Shown piece after piece: positions 47,117 through 56,646 of a stretch of 64,000 bases of DNA. Source of the DNA: Nemania diffusa (Eukaryota > Ascomycota > Sordariomycetes > Xylariales > Xylariaceae); contig JBBPUQ010000010.1 in assembly GCA_038501195.1 (NCBI GenBank), positions 2,478,001 through 2,542,000 on the forward strand, read 5' to 3'. The notes below the pieces were generated by a model. It searched no databases and was not told where the DNA came from. It worked only from the letters and a program-made list of their open reading frames with translations. Each line of letters begins with the position of its first letter. The stretch's first letter is position 1. Position numbers and translations under genes: made by a program.

Positions 47117-48295
47117 TTATGTCGCAGGCTTAAGAATAGAGAATGTGAACATCGCTGGAGCAATAACACTCTCTAAGGCTTCACCTAGGATAAGCCCGGT
47201 ACCGATACCAAGTAGCCCGCCCCGGTTTCTTCCAATTCGTCGGAGATACAACCAAGAGATGACGCCGCCGAGAACTCTTGGTAATGAGAAAGATGGCGTG
47301 TTCGCCATACCTACTGATACAATTTTATAGCCGCCACGGCCACAAAAAAGGTACCAAATATTGCCATGAATGGCACCACTCCATCAAGTAGGCCCATTCC
47401 CAACAACAGCTTAGCAGTACTGACTGTGAGATGCGAAGTAGGAATCTGGAATATTGGACCCGGCACGACGCCGTGCGACGTGTATATGCAGTACATGGCT
47501 GTCGCAACAAAAGATTCAAACATAGAGCCGGCAACATGCCCGTATATCTGGACACGTGGGGCGGCGCCGACTCAGCTGCCAATCTTAAAATCATAAGCAA
47601 TATCGCCGGCCTGGCTGGCACGGGCAGAAGTAAGACCGGTAGAGGCCAGGTTGCTCAGGAGTGCGTGAGGATTGGACCTACTCAGCAAAGCCGCAAAGAC
47701 AAGCTGGGACACTGATGAAGACAGTAAGTACGAGGTCTCTGCGGACTGGCCACTTCTACCTACATAGAGAGCTTTCGGGGTTAAAATCGCACTCAGCGAG
47801 ACCCCTTATTCCCACGATGGCTATCGGAAATACTAGGATGATGGCGAGCGGAACAAAATACCACGGAATCACAGACTGGAAAACATTTTGAACACTAATG
47901 ATTAAAATATAGACTGACATGGTAATAGTCGCACAAAATACCGCAGTGGAACCAGCTAGCCATCTCTTCCGTAGTAGACGTAGCGCTAATGACAAGTACT
48001 CTTTCGCTGAAGCTGAGTTGTTTCACGGGAAACGCCGGAGACCATCAATAGTTAAGTAGCCTAGCAGACCCGTGATCATGGGCATCTAGTTACTAATTCC
48101 CGCTTGAAGGCCATAATAGGTGTTAGAAACATTGACGAGAACTCCGAGAGCAAGGCCAAGGGCGAGCGCTCGAAGCGAGAAGGACACGTCAGGCGAGCCC
48201 GGGGGAATCGCAGCAACGGATTTATTATCATCGTCTCGGGGGATGGAGGCATAGTTCGGAACCCCCACATGGGAACGGGGGCTGTCGGACATCAC
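47117..48295 (-). pseudogene. OPT-family oligopeptide transporter pseudogene
   Basis: Remains of a fungal oligopeptide transporter (OPT/ISP4-type). Reading downward: an N-terminal piece (48295-48026: MSDSP..., then SNTYYGLQAGISN), a later piece (48022-47764: YFVPLAIILVFPIAIVGIRG, CDFNPES), a probable 52-bp intron (47763-47712), a C-terminal piece (SQLVFAALL, GPIFQIPTSHL, to 47314) and a final piece in another frame (47308-47117: LPRVLGGVISW, GTGLILGEALESV). In-frame stops occur at 48086-48088 (TAG, where the family has Trp), 48023-48025 (TGA) and 47572-47574 (TGA). Several hundred residues between the first two pieces are missing, and there is a frameshift before the last piece. The stops are all reachable by G:C to A:T change, as RIP would produce. 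Not functional. Confidence 0.88.
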
Positions 48296-48658
48296 TTTGA
48301 GGAGCGGATGGGGGGTTAAATTCGGGAGAGTGGGTTTGTACTCCGTCTTAGCGGATTTGAAAAGTGTCTTTTATTATCGAAAGAGAACTACATTGTGGCT
48401 AATGCAACGTGGCGACTCTGATGGCTAGGTGGGTTGAATGTATTTTTAAGTAGAAATAGGTACCTTTTAGGGCTTCACAGCTACAATTATAAGACATCGT
48501 GCCCAAGACAACTCTTCCTATACCACTCGAGCAAATAAAGGTTTATAAGAATGTACATTCTACAGTAGGTATTTGCAGACAGTTACCTACATTTAAGAAT
48601 ATGTAGGTAAGGGTTATTTCTAGCGTTGATGGTATATTCATATCTTGGGTCGTGATCA
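48296..48658. other. Short intergenic region
   Basis: Between the transporter pseudogene's 5' end and the 3' end of the glutamine-synthetase-like gene. Contains TAGGTA/ACCTACAT runs. No gene recognised. Confidence 0.45.
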
Positions 48659-49960
48659 CTAGAAGTATTTTAGAAATGTCCTTCGGCGCTCCTCCTCATC
48701 CATAATGCCAAATCTCCCGATTTCTTCTTCTTTACCGGATACATATTGTTGGAGGCAATCCTGGCCAAGCCAATCAGCAAAGTCAGCATCGGATTTTAAA
48801 GCCTCTAGAGTATCGCCTAATGAGTTGGGCATAGCGTCTATGATTCCGTATTCCTTCCTAGTTGCCGAAGACATCTGTTCCACGAACACATTACAATCTT
48901 TGAAGTGCAACGGTAGCCGCTCCCGAGTTCCTTTAGCCCCGGCATACAATACAGCTGCTAAGAACAAGTACGCGTTGGACGTAGCGTCGACAATACGAAA
49001 TTCCCAGTGCCTCTCTCCAACTTTCCTAACCGGCAAATCTCTATTATCTGTTCCCCAGCCTATGAACAGACCTGCGCCATCATGGATGACCCTGGCGTAA
49101 CTTTCGACGTTGGCCATACCGAGTGCACATAGCGGGCGCATTTTAGCGAGTATTCCAGCGAGAAATGGCTCAGAAAGCCCGATATCGCCCCCTGACAACG
49201 AAAGATGCATGTGGCAGCCATTCTGCGGCCCATCAAAGATAGGACGTGGAGCCATGGACGCCCTTATATCATGCTGGATAAAGATATCTCGAATCGTTTC
49301 TCGCGCGAGATACAATGCGTCAATAGCCTGCATTGGTGGGAGCGGAGCGATTGCTACCTTAAGTTGGCCTGATACTTCGGTGTGAAAATGGCGAACTGGT
49401 ATTTCCGACATAGCTAATGCGTCGAGAACCTCCTTAGACATGTCAAGTATCGTGGCCTGGAGTCCGGATGTTCTGGAATAGCCGCTGGTGTGGTCCGCCG
49501 GCTTGTAGAGTTCATCCTCTTCACTTAGGAGAACGAACTCGATTTCAAACCCCACAAGAAGGGAGCCTACCTCAGATTTTTCGTGAACTTTCAGAGCGCT
49601 TTGAAGAAGAGTCCGTGGGCAGACATAATTTTTTTGGGGCGATTCGACCCGATCAAGCAGACACATCACAGTTGACTGTGTTTTGTCAAAGCCGCAGAGG
49701 CGAAGAGACGTCCAGTCTGGTCGCACACGCCAGCGTCCAGGTCCATAACGCAAATAAAGTGGTGGTAATGAGATTAGACTGATCAGGCAGTCTTGAGCAA
49801 GAGAGAAAGAGTCGTTGCCATTGTAAATATTCAGTGCTCGTTCTGTAGGGATATAGCGGGCGCGGAAAACACCAGAATAATTCACCCAGCGGAATTGAAC
49901 AGCGTCCACGGCCGGGTGACTCTGTAAGAAGGTTTTTAAATGTATCTCGCTGTTTTCCAT
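48659..49960 (-). CDS. Type I glutamine synthetase-like ligase (FluG C-terminal / PuuA-like)
   Basis: Intronless, 433 aa from ATG 49960. It has the glutamine-synthetase fold: an N-terminal beta-Grasp region (VDAVQFRWVNYSGVFRARYIP), the catalytic core with the FEIEF acid motif near 140, GPGRW-like RYGPGRWRVRPDW, the metal site HFHTEVSGQLKVA, NGCHMHLSLSGG, and the C-terminal RHWEFRIVDATSNAYLFLAAVLYAG. This is the group of fungal type-I GS-like enzymes related to the FluG C-terminal domain and to bacterial gamma-glutamylpolyamine synthetase, not the main eukaryotic type II enzyme. The likely reaction is ATP-dependent amide formation on glutamate with an amine. The actual amine is unknown. It neighbours a peptide-transporter relic, so an earlier nitrogen-scavenging pair is possible. 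Confidence 0.88.
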   Translation of the reverse strand: MENSEIHLKTFLQSHPAVDAVQFRWVNYSGVFRARYIPTERALNIYNGNDSFSLAQDCLISLISLPPLYLRYGPGRWRVRPDWTSLRLCGFDKTQSTVMCLLDRVESPQKNYVCPRTLLQSALKVHEKSEVGSLLVGFEIEFVLLSEEDELYKPADHTSGYSRTSGLQATILDMSKEVLDALAMSEIPVRHFHTEVSGQLKVAIAPLPPMQAIDALYLARETIRDIFIQHDIRASMAPRPIFDGPQNGCHMHLSLSGGDIGLSEPFLAGILAKMRPLCALGMANVESYARVIHDGAGLFIGWGTDNRDLPVRKVGERHWEFRIVDATSNAYLFLAAVLYAGAKGTRERLPLHFKDCNVFVEQMSSATRKEYGIIDAMPNSLGDTLEALKSDADFADWLGQDCLQQYVSGKEEEIGRFGIMDEEERRRTFLKYF

Positions 49961-50704
49961 CTTATATTAAAGACAGATGCGTCGAATGCCTTGGTTTGTG
50001 TGTGGAGGTTGGGATTCTGATGAGCTGTAGATGTACAGACTTGACGTGATCTGGACACACCCCCTTTTGTGTCACAGTTCAGACTGCTGGTGTTGCCAGA
50101 TTGACTTATTGTTATTGTAAAAGGATGGAAGTTCTATCTAGACCTGCGAAGCCTATCCTGTTAGCTTATATAGACCGGGCCGGGGCCAGTGCTGTAGTCT
50201 TAACTTCCTTGAGGTTTAGTACCGTGACATTCTGTTTATCCCCCTCATGCACAGCACATTGTGTACCATAGCAAATGACCTCTCAACCAATCTAGACCTA
50301 GTCAATGCACTCCCTTACCTTCTAAGTGCGTAGCAGAATATCGTAAAACTACCTAGACAAGGTGACCTATTTAGGAGTCTAGTCTTAGGGATCTATAGGG
50401 TGATCCCTTTTTTAAGACACGATAGGTGTTTTACCCCTACATCGAACTTGGTCACGGCATAGATAGTCTTGTGGGCGGTTATGCAAAGTGTTACTAAATC
50501 ATAGGGTGACGTTTTAAAAATCGGCTTCGTAGTATGACGATAGCTATTCGTGTCATTCAAGGGAGTTCTAGTAGTGAGTAGATAGTGTATGAGTATTCTT
50601 GTACCACCGCTGACGACCAAAATAAGGCAGCTGAAAGCCTAGTGGCCGCCTCGCTGGCAGCTGACGACACTTGATGGAATCCCTGTATCACCAATCATCG
50701 GATC
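49961..50704. other. Intergenic, upstream of GS-like gene and of the transposon
   Basis: Promoter side of the glutamine-synthetase-like gene. A 75-codon minus-strand frame near 50393-50620 is unsupported. The last eight bases (50697-50704, ATCGGATC) are the left target-site duplication of the adjacent element. Confidence 0.5.
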
Positions 50705-50924
50705 CAGCGCTAAACGGAATCAAAACAATACTTTGACTGCTTGACAGATAACTTGACTAACCAAGGCAAAACAAACGCATTTGAATTACCTGACGAGCAA
50801 AACAAAGGTTTCTTATTTTGCTTGTGTTTGCTAGTTATTTACAAATAATTTTTTTATTATTATTATTTTGTTTTCTTGATTTTTGGTAAAAAAAGAAGCT
50901 ATTCAGAAGGTGTAATGCTTCCTT

Positions 50925-51210
50925 ACCTAGGACCTAGGTGGCAGTTTGTTTCAGGACCTACACTAAACCACCAATAGGACCCCTCTCCTACCTAATAGGC
51001 CCACTTACCCACCTAGCCACTTACCTACCTAGCCACTACTTACTACCTTACTTCCTACCACCCTTCCTACCAACCTATTTCTACCACCCTACCTACTAAC
51101 CTATTCCTACCACCCTACCTACCACCTTACCTACTATTTTACCTACTACTCTACCTACTACCATGCTTACTACTACCTACCTAGGTACTACACCTACTTT
51201 TTTACAGCAA
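50925..51210. repeat. CCTA/TACC-rich simple-sequence stretch inside the transposon
   Basis: Long pyrimidine-biased run made of irregular CCTAC, TACCTA and CCACC units on the plus strand. No fixed period. It resembles the shorter CCTA/TAGG runs scattered through the other intergenic regions of the window. Confidence 0.7.
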
Positions 51211-51416
51211 TTTTACGACGTTTTCTAACCCTACGATCTTTTTCGACCTTATAACCCTTCGACCTTGCGACCTTCCGACCCTCTTTACGAAGTAACTTAA
51301 GCGGTTTATAAGAAACAATACAAAAGATCGAGGGCTCTAGCCTTAACTAACGCGCCTGGTTGGTTTATTTGGTTTGTTTGATCAAATAACTGCTCAAATC
51401 AAACAACAGATTCGAC

Positions 51417-51491
51417 CAAACAAGTCAAATAAGCGTTTTTTGCGATTAATCAAGGCAACACAAGTCACAAGCCGTTTATTTGACTTGTTTT
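51417..51491. repeat. Imperfect inverted repeat near the transposon's right end
   Basis: Arms 51417-51435 (CAAACAAGTCAAATAAGCG) and 51473-51491 pair at about 18 of 19 positions across a 37-nt loop. Shorter related motifs (TTGTTTGAT ... ATCAAACAA, 51374-51406) lie beside it. Such subterminal inverted motifs are typical hAT transposase-binding sites. Confidence 0.7.
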
Positions 51492-51595
51492 GATTGTGTT
51501 GAGCGCTGATCGGATCGAATACACTTGACCCCTCATTTCCCTTGTACGTCGTTGTATCACTATCGATCCTAGGTAGTGTTTTAGAAACCGCAACC

Positions 51596-53419
51596 ATGCG
51601 TCTGCTTGACGTGCGAACCCTTCGGATTAGATCATTTCTAAATGAAAATACGCGGCCACCATACGCCATCTTGTCTCATACCTGGCTACATGATGGCGAA
51701 GAGGTTACATTTGAAGACCTTCTGGCCTACCATGAAGCCGTAGCACAGGGGCAACGAGTTCTAGCCGACTCGATCGCCTCCCGTCCAGGATTCAAGAAAA
51801 TCCAAAGCTGCTGCGACATGGCGGCCCAATCGTACGGCCTCGAATGGGCTTGGATAGACACCTGCTGTATTGACAAGCGAAGTAGCGCTGAGCTTTCCGA
51901 AGCCATCAACTCCATGTTCAAATGGTATCGAGACGCCGCAGCATGCTGTGCCTTCCTGCAAGACGTGACAGCCTCGGTGAATGATCCTTCCTTTCGGAAC
52001 AGCAGATGGTTTACGAGAGGATGGACTCTTCAGGAACTGATCGCTCCGAAACAGATCTGGTTCTACGACCAGGAATGGCAGCTTATTGGAGCGAAACATG
52101 AGGACCCCCAGTTATGTGATATTATCAGCAACATCACTTCAATCCCTGTTGGTTTTCTGAAAGGCACCCCTCTTTCAGAGGCCTGTGTCGCCAAACGAAT
52201 GTCGTGGGCTGCAAAAAGGCAGACAACGCGCCCTGAAGACGCCGCCTACTCCTTATTGGGGATTTTTGATATAAACATGCCGCTGCTGTATGGTGAAGGA
52301 CCTAAAGCATTTATCCGCCTCCAGGAAGAGATCATCAACCAGATTCATGATCAGTCAATACTGGCATGGGGGGACCCTAGACTAGACACACCGTTTAAGA
52401 CTGAAGATATTCGCGCCGACCGTCTAGGAGCTCTCGCTACATCGCCAGCAGACTTTGAAGACTGCGGGGATTTTGAGATAGCGATAAGCGAGAGGCATGA
52501 TAACCTAGACTTTCAGGTAACACCTAGCGGCATTAAGGTCGGCGTAAATCTCTACGTTGCAAATACAACTTATGTAGATTCCTTCGTTTGTGAGTTGTCG
52601 TGCTTTACATGGAGGTACCCATCACGACGCATCAAGATTCTGCTGGGATTGGGGCCTTTGGCGCAATCCTCCTTGCGGCACATAGCTCAATACCGAAGAC
52701 GAAGCCGAGGATTGTGGTGCGAGTTCAAAGTGTCGCTCTTGAAGTACATCGCTGTTCGATGGCGTTGGCGGAGTGGCTACACAATTACTATAGCCAGGGA
52801 CGCCAGTCAGCGCGGCTACATTAAACCCATCTCCATGTTACAACTTCCTGAACATCACACGTTCTACACTGAATATGTGCATCCCGATTTTCATGTCGCA
52901 ATGGACACAAATCAACTAGGAAAAAATAATACCCTACGGATTGAGTACCCCCTCGACCGTGTCGTTCTTCCGCGATACCCGAAGGCTTGGCTGATCCTAC
53001 AGCTAGAGGTATATATAAATGTCTGTATGTTCGTGCTCGGCATAGTGAATCGACGTACCATCCGAGCGTGTATACGCATAACGGAGCAGGGATCAATTTC
53101 ATCTCCTGGTGATGCCAAGCAGATAATACTAATCATTTGTTACCGACCACTATTCGTCGAACGTTCCCCCCGGAACACCTTCTTGCCCGTCGTTATGGAA
53201 CATAAACTCACTTGCCACCTTGTGCCAGTAGCCGAAGGTCGGTCTGACGACGAGGCAATTCATTCTACTGGTCTTGGCCGGTGGCTCAAAGTGTATAAAA
53301 GCCTCAGGGTTGGAACGAAGACATATGTCAAGCACACACAGCGGGAATCTCGGCATTTATGGGCCAACAGTTCCACGAGCCTTGCCTCTTTAATCATTAT
53401 CAAAGCTGTGACGGCATAA
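51596..53419 (+). CDS. HET domain protein, HET-E/HET-D-type N-terminus
   Basis: Intronless open frame, 607 aa from ATG 51596. It starts MRLLDVRTLRIRSFLNEN, typical of the HET-E/HET-D subgroup, followed by the HET blocks YAILSHTW (23-30), WAWIDTCCIDKRSSAELSEA (about 85-104), WFTRGWTLQELIAPK (about 138-152) and EDAAYSLLGIFDINMPLLYGEG (about 218-240). The canonical relatives then carry a NACHT and WD40 repeats; this protein has neither. The rest (about 270-607) is a beta-rich region I do not recognise. Membrane helices are absent. Expected function: triggering incompatibility-type cell death. The transposon ends 80 bp upstream (79 bases lie between its TSD and the ATG), so the promoter may be altered. 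Confidence 0.88.
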   Translation: MRLLDVRTLRIRSFLNENTRPPYAILSHTWLHDGEEVTFEDLLAYHEAVAQGQRVLADSIASRPGFKKIQSCCDMAAQSYGLEWAWIDTCCIDKRSSAELSEAINSMFKWYRDAAACCAFLQDVTASVNDPSFRNSRWFTRGWTLQELIAPKQIWFYDQEWQLIGAKHEDPQLCDIISNITSIPVGFLKGTPLSEACVAKRMSWAAKRQTTRPEDAAYSLLGIFDINMPLLYGEGPKAFIRLQEEIINQIHDQSILAWGDPRLDTPFKTEDIRADRLGALATSPADFEDCGDFEIAISERHDNLDFQVTPSGIKVGVNLYVANTTYVDSFVCELSCFTWRYPSRRIKILLGLGPLAQSSLRHIAQYRRRSRGLWCEFKVSLLKYIAVRWRWRSGYTITIARDASQRGYIKPISMLQLPEHHTFYTEYVHPDFHVAMDTNQLGKNNTLRIEYPLDRVVLPRYPKAWLILQLEVYINVCMFVLGIVNRRTIRACIRITEQGSISSPGDAKQIILIICYRPLFVERSPRNTFLPVVMEHKLTCHLVPVAEGRSDDEAIHSTGLGRWLKVYKSLRVGTKTYVKHTQRESRHLWANSSTSLASLIIIKAVTA

Positions 53420-54624
53420 GTGGATGTTAATAAAGCTTTAAGAGACAGCTCTCGGTCAGATATTTTTGCGGGTTCTTTGGCAGCAGAAAATGCTAGGCAT
53501 ACTAAAGACGCTCCTTTATCCTATATATTCAACAAGAGGCTTGTTGAAGCTGCGAAAGCCGCATGAAGTTAAATATAATAATTGTTTGAGAACTAATCTT
53601 CTATCTAGGCAACGAATCCCGCGGCCAATCAGAGACGAAAACCACCTTGTGAGGCAGTTGATGCGGTCGAATGAGAGGACCATAAAAGTTTGCCAAGGAG
53701 CGAGACCTGAGAATGTAAGAGTTCCTGAATGGCTGCAAGGCAAGAAGACAAGAGGCCGAGGGGCTCCTCGAATCACTGAAGAGGCTTTTTGCTAGATATT
53801 ATGTACAGAAGAAACCAACTCCAAAGCCACAGAAGACAAAATTGCGAGAGCGAAGATGTTGGAGCTGCAGCATGATCTGGAGGAGATGTAATTATGACAG
53901 CTAAAACAGTTAACTAGTGAGTTGGCTCTTGAAAAGGAATAACGAATCGAGCGCAACACTCTACGGCTCTAGGATAGTGTGATAATATAAGAAGTCAGAG
54001 GACCAACAAGCGGCGCGGGCGTCGCTGCTGATTCAGCTTTCGTTTGGGCCAGGGTCTTATCTAAACCCTGTATCTAGAGATGACGCCTCCTTATCTCTCG
54101 TGTACGGAGATGATGCACTGATGCAGCTGCTATCAGTGTACAACGAATCATATTTCGAGCTCGTCGGGAGGGCCATACATACATACACCGACAAACCTAT
54201 TTTCTCTCCACTTTCCCTTGAGGAGAGATAAGTGTACAACGGTGTGTGTATGTACGTATGGCCCACCGTCTACCGTCTCCGTGGCCAGATCAACAGATTA
54301 TCGGCAACAAGTACCCGTATAGGAAGCATGTCGGTCGGAATTCTGGCGGGGGTTGCACCGCGGAACGCCAAATTAACATTCCCACGATCCCCATGAATAA
54401 CCTCGGGGCGGCATAATTATCTACCTATCTAGGGCTAATTATGGTATGGGATGTGGCTCTCGGGTTGTCTTTGAACAAGACCTCATTCTCTTACCTTTAC
54501 TTGTCAAATTGATATTTTTCTTCTTCTTTTCTAAGAAATTTGATACAAGTATTAACCTAACTGTGAGTGCAATTAGTAGGGAGTAATTAGTAAAGGCCTT
54601 ACAAGAAAACACCTCTAGGCCGCA
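53420..54624. other. Intergenic with possible relic coding fragment
   Basis: A plus-strand frame at 53466-53795 (non-ATG start) contains a basic stretch (VPEWLQGKKTRGRGAPRITE). After its stop, readable fragments of a charged helix (LQHDLEEM, ELALEKE) continue with further stops to about 53960. This looks like a decayed gene or transposon piece, but I cannot name it. The rest is promoter-like sequence of the MFS gene. Confidence 0.4.
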
Positions 54625-56372
54625 ATGTCAATGACAGCCGCCGTACAGAGCGATGGCGGCGAGATAGACGAGTCGGTAGTTCCAGGCACCGTCCATCTCG
54701 TTGACCTGCAACACGCAATGGCGACGCGCCACGCCACGAATCAGAGGGACATCGTGCTGGTGCCGACGCCGTCCTCGGACCCGGAAGACCCGCTGAATTG
54801 GAGTCCGAAGCGCAAGTCCTTGGCGCTCGCCTGCGCGCTGCTGTACACGTGGTTCAACGGCATCGCCCTCTCGGTCGTGTACTCGGTCATCGTGCCCCTG
54901 TCGTCGGCCCTCTCCGTCACCGTCGCCGACCTCAACGCCGGCACGGGCTACATGTTCCTCTTCCTCGGCTGGGGCCTGCTCTTCTGGCAGCCCTTCGCCC
55001 TCCAGTACGGCAAGCGCCTCACCTATCTCCTCTCGCTCGCGGCCCTGACGGCCGTCACGGTATGGGGCCCCTATGCGCGCGGCAACGGCCAGTGGATCGC
55101 GAAGTCGATCCTGACGGGCTTCTTCGCCGCGCCGATCGAGGCCCTGCCCGAGACGACGATCGCCGACTTGTTCTTCGCGCACGAGCGGGGCACGTATCTG
55201 GGCTGGTACGCCTGGACGCTCGCGGGCAGCAATTTCTTCGCGCCCGTCATCTGCGGCTTCATCAATGACGGCATAGGCTATCGCTGGGTCTTCTACATCC
55301 CCGCCATCTTCTGCGCTGTCACCTTCGTGTTTCTGTTCTTCTTCATGGAAGAGACAAATTATGACCGCAAGACCGTCGGCATCGTCGCTACCGCCGCCGA
55401 GAGTCGGAGTAGTAATAGTGTCGAGAAAGAAGAAGGGGCAGTGGATACGGGTGAAGAAAAGGAATTGTCGAATGATGGACTCGAGCCCAACGCCGTACCG
55501 GCGGGCGTGGCAACACCACCCAAAGGAACAACGTCCACCAAGACCTTTCGCCAAAAGCTCTCTCTCATTGACAAGCCAAGGCCCTTTGTGATGCACTACC
55601 GGGCTTGGCAGTCTCTGAAGCTCCTCTCGTGGCCAGTCGTCTTCTACTCTGGTTTCAGCTACGGAACCTACCTCATATATTTCAACATTCTCAATGCAAC
55701 GGCCTCACTTATCTTAAGCGGGCCGCCTTATAATTTCCAACCCGCCCTGGTTGGCCTCACCTACATATCCTGCCTTATAGGTGTGACTGGCGCGTAAGTT
55801 CATTTCACCCGCTAATGCAACCGTCAACGCAATAGGGCTCGCTACTGACCATCTCTAGATCCGCTTTCACGGGTGTCTTTTCTGACCGATTCATCATTCG
55901 CTTGGCCCGTAAGAACAACGGCATATCCGAGCCCGAGCACCGTCTGTGGCTGTTCGCCATCTCCACCATCGTGATCCCCTCCTCTTTCATCCTCTGGGGC
56001 GTCGGCGCTGCTCACGGCGTCCACTGGTTCGGCCTCGTGTTCGCCATGGGCACGACGGCGTTTGCTAATACAATGGGCATCACATTGTCGGTGGCGTACC
56101 TCATCGACACGTACCGCGACATCTCGGGCGACTCCCTGACGACCTGCATTATCATACGGAACACGATGAGCTTTGCTATCGGATATGGCATCACACCCTG
56201 GGTTGAGAATTTGGGGTACCAGAACTGCTTCATTAGCGCCGCTTTCGTGGGCTTGGCTATCTGCAGTGTCTTCCTCATTATGGTGCGCTGGGGTAAGGGG
56301 CTTAGGGAACAGAAGAGGGTACAGTACTGGCGGGAGGTAAAGAAGAGAATGGATGCTGGACTTGTCCATTAA
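54625..56372 (+). CDS. MFS transporter, DHA1 / HOL1-like
   Basis: Exons 54625-55793 and 55859-56372 give 560 aa. The intron is 65 bp, with donor GTAAGT and a CTGAC branch point, in phase. The cytosolic N-terminus ends in [13 protein letters not shown], the common start of DHA1 drug/H+ antiporters. Twelve membrane segments are expected, six before and six after a long charged loop (about 245-310: [20 protein letters not shown]...). Motif blocks include [12 protein letters not shown] (motif A-like) and [21 protein letters not shown]. The sequence is closest in style to the yeast HOL1 group, which includes polyamine and cation transporters. The substrate cannot be fixed. Start: the second ATG (54631) is only two codons on. 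Large minus-strand frames are GC-driven shadows. Confidence 0.9.
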
Positions 56373-56646
56373 GTATGATAGAGCGCCCTTAGGTAGGTAA
56401 CACATACCACCTGGGGCTAATTTACTCCTCCTAGAGGGGATATAGACTAGGCCTCATGGAATTAATCATATCTGGTGTCGAGCGACTAGTCATTTTAGAC
56501 ATAAAACCACAAAATGATACTCGTCATCCCTTGACAGTCACACAAGAACCCCGCAGGACCAACTCTAGCATTTGATCTTGAAACTCTAAAATATGACACG
56601 AAGGACATTCGATACTTTGATATCAGGTGAGTAAATCAAATCGGCA

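Larger units (their letters stand above)
50697..51516. mobile_element. Non-autonomous hAT-like DNA transposon (MITE-like) with 8-bp TSD
   Basis: An 804-bp element at 50705-51508 flanked on both sides by the identical 8-mer ATCGGATC (50697-50704 and 51509-51516). Its ends are imperfect terminal inverted repeats: left CAGCGCTAAACGGAATCAAA and right, read inward, CAGCGCTCAACACAATCAAA; 21 of 24 positions match. CAG-starting ends plus 8-bp target duplication are the signature of the hAT superfamily. No transposase frame exists inside. The interior holds subterminal CAAGTCAAATAA-type motifs in both orientations, a near-perfect hairpin (51417-51491) and a long TACC/CCTA-rich stretch. The right end lies 80 bp from the start codon of the downstream HET gene. 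Confidence 0.88.

Noticed and set aside
47109..48319. Several small plus-strand genes opposite the transporter relic
   Set aside because: They mirror the transporter pieces in antisense; only the minus-strand reading shows family similarity.
54628..55596. 322-codon minus-strand frame
   Set aside because: It lies entirely opposite the GC-rich exon of the MFS transporter, has composition-driven charged repeats and no family resemblance.
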